Position numbers and translations under genes: made by a program. A stretch of DNA of 64,000 nt, taken from Leptolyngbya sp. FACHB-321. GTDB taxonomy: Bacteria > Cyanobacteriota > Cyanobacteriia > Leptolyngbyales > Leptolyngbyaceae. The stretch lies in contig NZ_JACJPI010000065.1 in assembly GCF_014695975.1 (NCBI RefSeq), positions 173,273 through 237,272 of the forward strand. The letters are read 5' to 3'. The notes below the pieces were generated by a model. The model searched no databases. It was not told the DNA's origin and saw nothing but the letters and a program-made list of their open reading frames with translations. Every line of letters starts with the position of its first letter. The first letter of the stretch is position 1. Below, piece by piece: positions 58,191 through 64,000 of the stretch.

Positions 58191-58867
58191 TAAATAGTTG
58201 TCCTTTACGATAAATTTTGGTAGCTCAAGGGAACCAGCTAAGTTCTTACACTGGTTCCAAACTTATAGAGTTCCCTTCTTGTCACAAGCTTGACCGCTGC
58301 TTTATGAGTTCTTTGCCTCAGCCTCATAACGGTCTAATTCAGTATGCAATGTATAGTAGTATCTAACGTTGAAGAATACCTTCAGCTTTCTGTGTTTGAA
58401 TTGATTGGCTTTTTACTATCAACCTTTAGCGTTCAACAGTGCTCGTTAGATTGACGGTATACCGACTTCAAAAGCGATCGCGCTCAAAAATGATTCACGC
58501 TATCTTGCTTAAAAATTCATTTATAACGATGACAAAGCAATCAAGTTGTTTTAACTGAGAAATCAATCAGGAATGATTTTGAGATAGCCTTCATGCAGTT
58601 GTTTTACTGCTGCTTTAGCCTGAGTTTTAGGAAGCTCAAATCATCTTTTCTCCAAATCAGTAGCGTCGGCATTTGTAATTGTGGAAAAGCTTCAACCATC
58701 ACGGCCTGGTGTCCAATTGGGTAGAGTTGAGTGCGGAGGGATGACGATAACGCTAAACTGCTTGTCCCTTAGCATGTGCGTGAAATTGGTATTACCTGTC
58801 CTTATGGTGGATGTTGACCCTAGAGCAGATTGTTACCGTCAATAATGTGTTTTGCAGGAACTTAAGG
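58191..58867. other. Intergenic region upstream of the TspO-like gene
   Basis: No convincing gene is seen. The left end should carry the promoter of the secreted protein gene. Near the right end AGGAAC is the ribosome-binding site of the TspO-like gene. Confidence 0.45.
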
Positions 58868-59341
58868 ATGTTGAACTCCTGGCTCATTATCGGTGGCATT
58901 ACTACTCTGGTCGCCTTTGGCAGTTTCTTCTTTAGACCGCGTGATATTCCCTGGGCAGCCAAGCTCGATCGCCCCAGGTGGTTATTCTTTGAACCTGCTA
59001 TCCCGCTCATCTGGACGGTTGCGTTCTTCTGTGGTGCCTGGTCAGCGGGGCTAGTTTGGCAGCAAGAACCAGGCAGCATCAAAACCTGGATTTTTATGGG
59101 GCTTTACCTGTTGGTAGAAGTGGTAACAGTTGCCTATATTCCCGCCACTTTACGATCGCGGAGTTTGGCGATCGGGACGTTTTTGGGTGGATTGGGAGTT
59201 GTCTTGGGCGCTGTGCTAGCGTTACTGGTAGGGCAACAATCCCTTGAGGCTGCCCTATTATTGCTGCCCTATCTGCTTTGGAGTCCGGTGGGGACCTATA
59301 CGACTCGCCGTATGATTGACCTGAACCCAGAAGCAGCGTGA
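58868..59341 (+). CDS. TspO/MBR-like membrane protein
   Basis: 157 residues from the ATG at 58868; the frame is open 19 codons further but AGGAAC lies just before this ATG. Five hydrophobic segments. The family features include PRDIPWAAKLDRPRWLFFEP and IPLIWTVAFFCGAWSAGLVW (the Trp-rich loop and helix), then LLPYLLWSPVGTYTTRRMID. TspO proteins bind porphyrins and tetrapyrroles and act in stress and pigment regulation. The divergence is high enough that a distant relative is possible. Confidence 0.75.
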   Translation: MLNSWLIIGGITTLVAFGSFFFRPRDIPWAAKLDRPRWLFFEPAIPLIWTVAFFCGAWSAGLVWQQEPGSIKTWIFMGLYLLVEVVTVAYIPATLRSRSLAIGTFLGGLGVVLGAVLALLVGQQSLEAALLLLPYLLWSPVGTYTTRRMIDLNPEAA

Positions 59342-59354
59342 TTAACCCAGGTGA

Positions 59355-59654
59355 ATGGTAACTACTCATAACGAGCCATGCTTGACCTTCCATCATGTGA
59401 ATGCCTTTGAGCGAGATGGCGAAACAGTAGTAAATCTGGTCGCGTATCCTGATGCAATGGAAAATGGAACGATTCAGATTTGGCACTCACCTGATTACTA
59501 CTTTGGTGAACCTGTCTTTGTTGCCGCACCGATACTACAGCCGAGCACAAAGGGGGCATTGTATCGGTCGTTCTGTGTGTGTTCTATCAGGCACCTAAGC
59601 ACCTTAAGTGAAAACGAGTATAGGAAACTATCTGGGGAGGATGCTAAGCCTTGA
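59355..59654 (+). pseudogene. Carotenoid oxygenase (RPE65 family) remnant
   Basis: A 99-codon frame that joins two distant blocks of a carotenoid cleavage oxygenase: CLTFHHVNAFERDGETVVNL and VAYPDA (a His motif near the middle of the family) and SPDYYFGEPVFVAAP (near the C-terminus). About 150 residues that separate them in intact proteins are missing. Right after, a second frame continues GIVSVVL-like sequence (HKGGIVSVVL at 59546-59575), so a frameshift follows too. The N-terminal half of the enzyme is absent. A decayed copy of an apocarotenoid-forming oxygenase. Confidence 0.7.
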
Positions 59655-60050
59655 GTATAATTACGGGCGATCGAGTGTAAAAGCTTTCCCCTAAGAATTT
59701 AAGTCACGCAGAAACTAGAAAGATAACCCAGGGGGAGGGATTGCTCTTATATCAAGCAGGTGTTAAACCAGGTCAAGGCGAGATAGCAGCAGAAAACACA
59801 CGGACGCGTTAACAGTTGACGTGGCGTAGCTAGCTTTCACTCTCCTTAACTTAAGGGATTGGAACTTAAGGGACTGGAGTAGGCAGTGAATGTCTATTGC
59901 TGGGTTGTTGGTGTCAGCCGAACCACGACAAGTCATACATTGCTTTCAAATTTGAGGGTCTTTCAAGCACCTCAAGCGCCAAAAACTCGTCAGCACTTAA
60001 AGAGTTGGTTATGTTAAAGAAGCTGTTTAGCGGGTTAGCGTTGGTGTCTT
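59655..60050. other. Intergenic region with a 15-bp tandem repeat and a small upstream frame
   Basis: AACTTAAGGGATTGG (59848-59862) is followed directly by AACTTAAGGGACTGG (59863-59877). At 60011-60058 a 15-codon frame, MLKKLFSGLALVSYA, ends inside the start of the FecR gene (its stop follows the ATG at 60051). It may be a leader peptide or chance. Nothing else is seen. Confidence 0.45.
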
Positions 60051-60848
60051 ATGCCTAGCAAGCTTTTATGGCGTCCTTTACGATTGCTATTCGCTTTAGC
60101 AGTGACCACCAGTACTACCCTCTTAATGCCGAGCAGCGCCCACGCTGAAACACCCCTGGCTCGTGCCATGATCGAGTCATTGCGAAACTCAGTACGGCTC
60201 CTTCTGCGTGACCAGGCACCCCGTCCAGCGAGACGCCGAGATGTCTTAACCCCCGGTGATGCGCTATCAACGGCTCAATCAGCGTTGGTAGAACTGCGGT
60301 TTAACGATGGTTCCCTGGCTCGTATTGGCGAACGAGCGCTGTTTCGGTTTGTGCCCAATCGCCGGACTTTGCGCCTCGACAATGGCACGGTGTTGTTATT
60401 GATCTCACCAGGGCAGGGGCGCACCAATATTAGGACACCGAATGCTTCCGCTGGCATTCGAGGCTCTGCCCTGTTCGTGCAGTACACTCCCGCAACAGAT
60501 ACTACCGTTGTCGGAGCCTTAACCAATAGTGGCATTGAGGTTGGTAACCGTAATCGCTCACAGAACCAAGCCCTGCAAGCAGGACAATTGGCTGTCGTTG
60601 TGAGAGATCGCATTACCCGCATTGCTCAGTTTGACTTAAAAACCTTTTATGAAACGAACGAGTTGGTGCAGGGCTTAAAACTGTCTGAGGACGTTCCAAG
60701 CAATCGCTCAGATCCAGCCCTTGCAGCGGTACGGGCAGAAACGCTCGACGCTTTGCAACGCCAAATCAAACTACCAGCGGTTAGCGCCGGTAAACTTGAC
60801 TCGATCTGGCAAGATGTCTTGATCTCACCGAAGAGACCATTGCCGTGA
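60051..60848 (+). CDS. Exported FecR-domain protein
   Basis: 265 residues. Signal peptide (LLFALAVTTSTTLLMPSSAH, cleavage after AHA). The FecR domain lies at about 60-175: DVLTPGDALSTAQSALVELR, FNDGSLARIGERALFRFV, LDNGTVLLLISPGQGRTNIR, TPNASAGIRGSALFVQY and GQLAVVVRD. Exported FecR-domain proteins without a sigma factor partner are common in cyanobacteria and are probably cell-envelope proteins, not iron regulators. The next gene (SIMPL) lies 68 bp downstream and may be in the same operon. Confidence 0.88.
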   Translation: MPSKLLWRPLRLLFALAVTTSTTLLMPSSAHAETPLARAMIESLRNSVRLLLRDQAPRPARRRDVLTPGDALSTAQSALVELRFNDGSLARIGERALFRFVPNRRTLRLDNGTVLLLISPGQGRTNIRTPNASAGIRGSALFVQYTPATDTTVVGALTNSGIEVGNRNRSQNQALQAGQLAVVVRDRITRIAQFDLKTFYETNELVQGLKLSEDVPSNRSDPALAAVRAETLDALQRQIKLPAVSAGKLDSIWQDVLISPKRPLP

Positions 60849-60916
60849 TTGTTCAGGTGGTCTTAGAGACTCAAACGGTAGTGCCCAGTGGTAAAAAGGT
60901 TTGAAGGAACGACTCT

Positions 60917-61726
60917 ATGAGTAACGTACTTACACGCTCCTGCTGCTTTATCTTGCTGTTGCTTGGAAGCTGGACGCTGGTAGCCCAAAGGGGGCAGGCT
61001 GAACCCCCCAAAAAAACTAACCCACTGCTGCTGTTGCAGCCTGGTGCTACACCATCGCCTCTGGTTTTGACTCAACGTGCCCTCACTGTCGTTGGGCAAG
61101 GACAGGTAACGGTGCCTGCTGATCGCGCCACACTAGAATTTCAATTGGGTAGCCGTAGCAACCTCTCGGCTCCAGAGTTGCCTGGCGTTTCGTTACCATC
61201 CGCTTCCACAGTAACGCCAGAAACCCTGCAACCATTGATCACAGCGTTGAGAGAGTCTGGCGTTAAGGCTGAGCAGATTGAGCTCCAGACTAGTCCTTTA
61301 GAAAGTCCGCGCTTGCTAGTCACACTGCTAAAACCGACGCGCGAACAGGTTCAAAAAGTGGTGATGACGGTTAACCAGGCAGTAACTCGGAGTCAGCAAT
61401 TATTCCTACAAAGTATTGGTGCCGCTTACTCAGTGAAGAGCTGCCAGCCGCTAGAACAGTCAGCCCAACGGCTAGCACTGGCTGATGCGCGCCGGCAAAT
61501 GACACCATTGGCACAAGCGCTGCGGATGCAGGTAGGTGAAATTCTCTTGGTGACCGTTCTACCACTCCAGGGCGCTGCTAGTTCCATAGGGTGTGGCTCA
61601 AAGGTTGGAGTTTCGTCCTCCTTCCTCGCTACAACCGATGAAACTGCTCTCCCGCCTTACAATGCGGCAGCGGTGCCAGAAGTGAAGGTGAGAAGCCAGA
61701 TTAGTGTCACCTATGGTATGCAGTAA
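60917..61726 (+). CDS. SIMPL-domain (DUF541) exported protein
   Basis: 269 residues. Signal peptide (CCFILLLLGSWTLVAQRGQA). The SIMPL domain follows: TVVGQGQVTVPADRATLEFQ, LQPLITALRESGVKAEQIEL, TREQVQKVVMTVNQAVTR and LALADARRQMTPLAQALRM. The family is periplasmic, with oxidative-stress roles proposed for the E. coli relative YggE. AAGGAACGACTCT before the ATG supports the start. Confidence 0.88.
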   Translation: MSNVLTRSCCFILLLLGSWTLVAQRGQAEPPKKTNPLLLLQPGATPSPLVLTQRALTVVGQGQVTVPADRATLEFQLGSRSNLSAPELPGVSLPSASTVTPETLQPLITALRESGVKAEQIELQTSPLESPRLLVTLLKPTREQVQKVVMTVNQAVTRSQQLFLQSIGAAYSVKSCQPLEQSAQRLALADARRQMTPLAQALRMQVGEILLVTVLPLQGAASSIGCGSKVGVSSSFLATTDETALPPYNAAAVPEVKVRSQISVTYGMQ

Positions 61727-61853
61727 AAGACTGGAGCCGAGTCACGTGCACTGCATATCACTCCAACCACGATTCGCTCTACGGCTTGCGTGTCAGAAGA
61801 GCAACGGTAGAGCGAAAAAAGTGTTGGCAAGAGTCTTCTACGCTGCCAGCGTT

Positions 61854-63044
61854 CTACAGACGCTCCAGTTTTTGGGGTTGTTGCGTCGATCGCCATCGCC
61901 ACAAAGACAATACTGCTATAAGTGCGACTGCTATAAGCGCGAGTCCTGTGTAGTTGACGACAGCCCAGCCCCCATCGTTCATCAGCCGACCGGAAAGAAA
62001 CGTGGCGAAAGCCACAAAGCTCAGCATGAGGAAGTCATGGGTTGCCTGTGTTTTAGCTCGTTCTGTTAGCGTATAGGCTTGAGTTAGCAAGGTGGTTGAG
62101 CCAATAAACATAAAATTCCAACCAATCCCCAACAGCAACAGCGCTCCAAAAAAGTGTGATGCCTGTGTGCCTGTCAAATTAATCGCCACACACAGCCCAT
62201 TTAGGACGATGCCTGCTAGCACAATGGTCAGCACACCAAAGCGCGCAATCAAAAAGCCCGTAACTAGGGACGGCGTAAACATCCCCAGCACATGCCATTG
62301 GATTACTGAAGCCGCTACGTGAAAGGGATGGTGTTCCGCAACCATTGCCAGGGGTGTTGCTGTCATCAGTAGCGCCATGACGCCATAGCCAATCATGCTG
62401 CCCAGCACTGCCACAATGAACACAGGCTGTTGCACGATCGTGCTTAGCTCGCGTCCAGGCTCCTGGTGCTCCGGCTGTACTAGTGGTGGCAGAGCGACGA
62501 AGCGAAGGAGCAGCAACGTAAGGCTTTGGAGTAATGCGATTGCCACCAACCCTCCAGCAAAGGTGACAGGCAACCAATCTTTCGTCCAGGTTGCTAACAC
62601 TGGTCCGATGAAGGCGGCAAGAATGCCTCCTGAAATGACAAGAGAAATGGCACGTGAGCGGTCCGCTTCTGGTGCTACATCTGCCGCTGCAAAGCGATAA
62701 TAACTCACAAAACCACCGAAAATCCCATACAGCAGTGTGCTCAGACTAAAGAGAACAAAGCTGCCTGCAAAGATTGCATAAACACCTAACACTGCGCCAC
62801 TCAAACCGACTAAAACCCCGGTCATGAAGCCGAACTGACGCCCCCACCGCTTAAGGATGAAGGCGGCTGGAATAGTCGTCAGCATCGTTGCCAATTGCAA
62901 AATCGCTAGTGGTAAAGTAGCCAAAGCTTTGTCTGGCGCTAAGGTTGAGCCAATTAGGGCAGCCGTGGTAAAGAGCACAATACTGCCTGTCATGGCAAGT
63001 GCCTGACAGAGAGCAAGAAGAAAAACAGTTTTTTTAGCAGTCAC
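61854..63044 (-). CDS. MFS transporter
   Basis: 396 residues with twelve hydrophobic segments. Motif A-like region FILKRWGRQFGFMTGVLVGL, symmetrical second half FLIARFGVLTIVLAGIVLNG. It resembles the bacterial MFS proteins often annotated as YajR/riboflavin- or drug-type exporters, but the substrate cannot be told. It stands alone, with no regulator next to it. An inverted repeat (TTCGCTCTAC at 61773-61782 with GTAGAGCGAA at 61807-61816) lies beyond its 3' end. Confidence 0.85.
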   Translation of the reverse strand: MTAKKTVFLLALCQALAMTGSIVLFTTAALIGSTLAPDKALATLPLAILQLATMLTTIPAAFILKRWGRQFGFMTGVLVGLSGAVLGVYAIFAGSFVLFSLSTLLYGIFGGFVSYYRFAAADVAPEADRSRAISLVISGGILAAFIGPVLATWTKDWLPVTFAGGLVAIALLQSLTLLLLRFVALPPLVQPEHQEPGRELSTIVQQPVFIVAVLGSMIGYGVMALLMTATPLAMVAEHHPFHVAASVIQWHVLGMFTPSLVTGFLIARFGVLTIVLAGIVLNGLCVAINLTGTQASHFFGALLLLGIGWNFMFIGSTTLLTQAYTLTERAKTQATHDFLMLSFVAFATFLSGRLMNDGGWAVVNYTGLALIAVALIAVLSLWRWRSTQQPQKLERL

Positions 63045-63250
63045 AGGTAGCGCAATCTAACGGAAGGTTAATAATCTGTAAGGCTGTCACCTTTTAGAAG
63101 CATGATATTGCACGTTCCACATAGAACATAAGACCCGATTGAATCTATGTTCCGCTAGAGCAAGAAACCTAAGAACCATGTTTGACGAATCAGAGCACAA
63201 AGCTCCCAGCGTTTTTGCCGACTGATAGAGCGTTACAGGTACGATCGCCC

Positions 63251-63757
63251 TTAAAATTGTCCTAAATAATCGCGTTTGCCCAACTCAACGCCACTATGCC
63301 GCAGGATGTTGTAAGCCGTTGTCACATGAAAAGAAACGTTTGGCAGCATAAAGTACAGGAGATAGGACAGCCCCTCAAAAGTCATTGTGTCTTGACCCAC
63401 TGGTAGGGTGATCGACTTTTTCTCCGAGCCGTCAATCTGTTCGGGGGTAAGGGTTTCCAGGTAAGCAGTGGTTTTATGCAGTCGATCAATCAATTGAGCA
63501 AACGTTGTTTCGTCATCTTCTAGCTTGGGAGCTTCCAGTCCTGCTAATCTTGCAGCTCCCCGTCTAGCGATATCTGAAGCAATTTGAACTTGTCGTCCGA
63601 GCGGAAACATATTGGGATAGAGCCTGCTATTGATCAGGACAATCGGATCAATGTTCTGAGCTTCAGCGTGGGCAGCACCCTTCTCTAAAATAGCCACGAG
63701 ATTATGAAGCGATCGCGTGAGCAAAGGTACTGAAGCTTGATACATGGAAAGGGTCAT
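63251..63757 (-). CDS. DUF1993 domain protein
   Basis: 168 residues. The family pattern is full length: MTLSMYQASVPLLTRSLHNL, INSRLYPNMFPLGRQVQIAS, DIARRGAARLAG, FAQLIDRLHKTTAYLETLTP and FEGLSYLLYFMLPNVSFHVT, then TTAYNILRHSGVELGKRDYL. It is a DinB-like four-helix bundle family with no known function. No signal peptide. It stands alone. Confidence 0.88.
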   Translation of the reverse strand: MTLSMYQASVPLLTRSLHNLVAILEKGAAHAEAQNIDPIVLINSRLYPNMFPLGRQVQIASDIARRGAARLAGLEAPKLEDDETTFAQLIDRLHKTTAYLETLTPEQIDGSEKKSITLPVGQDTMTFEGLSYLLYFMLPNVSFHVTTAYNILRHSGVELGKRDYLGQF

Positions 63758-63888
63758 GACTAATGCTCCTAAATCGCATCATTAAGCGTATTGTCCCTTT
63801 TTAAGAGACAAATGCTTGACCTATAGCAGTGTGCAAGTTTGCTCAGTACACTGATAGGGAACAGAATAAACCGATTTTCTCTCTTTCG

Positions 63889-64000
63889 ATGCGACCTTAC
63901 TCCTGCGACTTGCGCCAAAAGATTGTCAGTCTTTACAATCAAGGTGAAGGCTCAATTCGTCAATTAGCCCACCGCTTTGCTGTCAGCCCAGACTTTGTAC
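63889..64000 (+). mobile_element. IS630-type transposase, N-terminal part, cut by the window edge
   Basis: The frame starts MRPYSCDLRQKIVSLYNQGE and continues GSIRQLAHRFAVSPDFV to the end of the window: the helix-turn-helix start of an IS630-family transposase. A small inverted repeat (CAGTGT at 63827-63832 with ACACTG at 63848-63853) lies just upstream, near the expected left end. The rest of the element is outside the window. Confidence 0.7.

Noticed and set aside
61773..61816. Intrinsic terminator of the MFS or SIMPL gene
   Set aside because: The stem is good (10 bp), but neither strand has a T run after it, so it was only mentioned with the MFS gene.

Overview
The window is a piece of a cyanobacterial chromosome. 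The evidence is a psaM gene for a photosystem I subunit, a GH100 invertase, a Slr1601-type protein, two TonB-dependent receptors with N-terminal AMIN domains, and GCGATCGC (HIP1) octamers scattered throughout. Purine/pyrimidine-rich mini-repeats of the kind common in filamentous cyanobacteria lie between genes and inside some of them. I would guess a non-heterocystous, Leptolyngbya-like filamentous species, but the exact lineage cannot be settled from the sequence.

Layout. 1-1021: 3' part of cheB. 1090-7437 (minus strand): a periplasmic molybdenum aldehyde oxidoreductase operon, paoA-paoB-paoC, then a membrane-anchored monooxygenase-like protein, an XdhC/PaoD-type maturation factor and a MocA-type cytidylyltransferase. 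8217-16938: mostly housekeeping and conserved cyanobacterial genes (GH100 invertase, DUF1499, GST, TPR protein, Slr1601-like protein, the 30-residue psaM, TerC, ndk, pentapeptide-repeat protein). 17021-20628: an accessory island holding a 21-bp minisatellite, a two-gene NACHT system whose proteins share a short sequence motif, and a decayed toxin-antitoxin cluster. 20668-25390: glcD, miaA (with a repeat-derived insertion) and gyrB.

From 25431 to 51000 iron acquisition dominates. A PepSY membrane protein and a TonB-dependent receptor diverge from exbB-exbD-tonB. A second receptor heads an operon with a thioredoxin-like ferredoxin, two siderophore-binding lipoproteins and an MFS transporter, and it diverges from a FecC-FecD-FecE-type ABC transporter. 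Together they could carry a ferric siderophore across the outer membrane (receptor, TonB, ExbBD), through the periplasm (lipoproteins) and across the inner membrane (ABC transporter), with the ferredoxin-like and PepSY proteins as candidates for reductive iron release. Between the iron blocks lie a Yip1-like protein, an alpha/beta-hydrolase-like protein, a large two-kinase hybrid histidine kinase, a MITE-like element and a CDC48-like AAA ATPase.

51001-64000 holds a structured intergenic element, an SDR-DehI fusion protein, a Ser/Thr kinase, an MscS channel, a secreted Asp/Arg-rich protein, a TspO-like protein, a carotenoid-oxygenase remnant, FecR- and SIMPL-domain proteins, an MFS transporter, a DUF1993 protein and the start of an IS630-type transposase cut by the window edge.

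The best candidate for an unusual system is the gene pair at 17464-19745. A small helical protein ends in a Gly/Asn-rich motif (RDIFNVDN) that recurs at the N-terminus (RDIFNIDN) of the next gene, a NACHT ATPase with a Gly-rich multi-span membrane domain. This is the layout expected of an amyloid-motif-coupled NLR/cell-death pair, here with a membrane domain where repeats usually sit.
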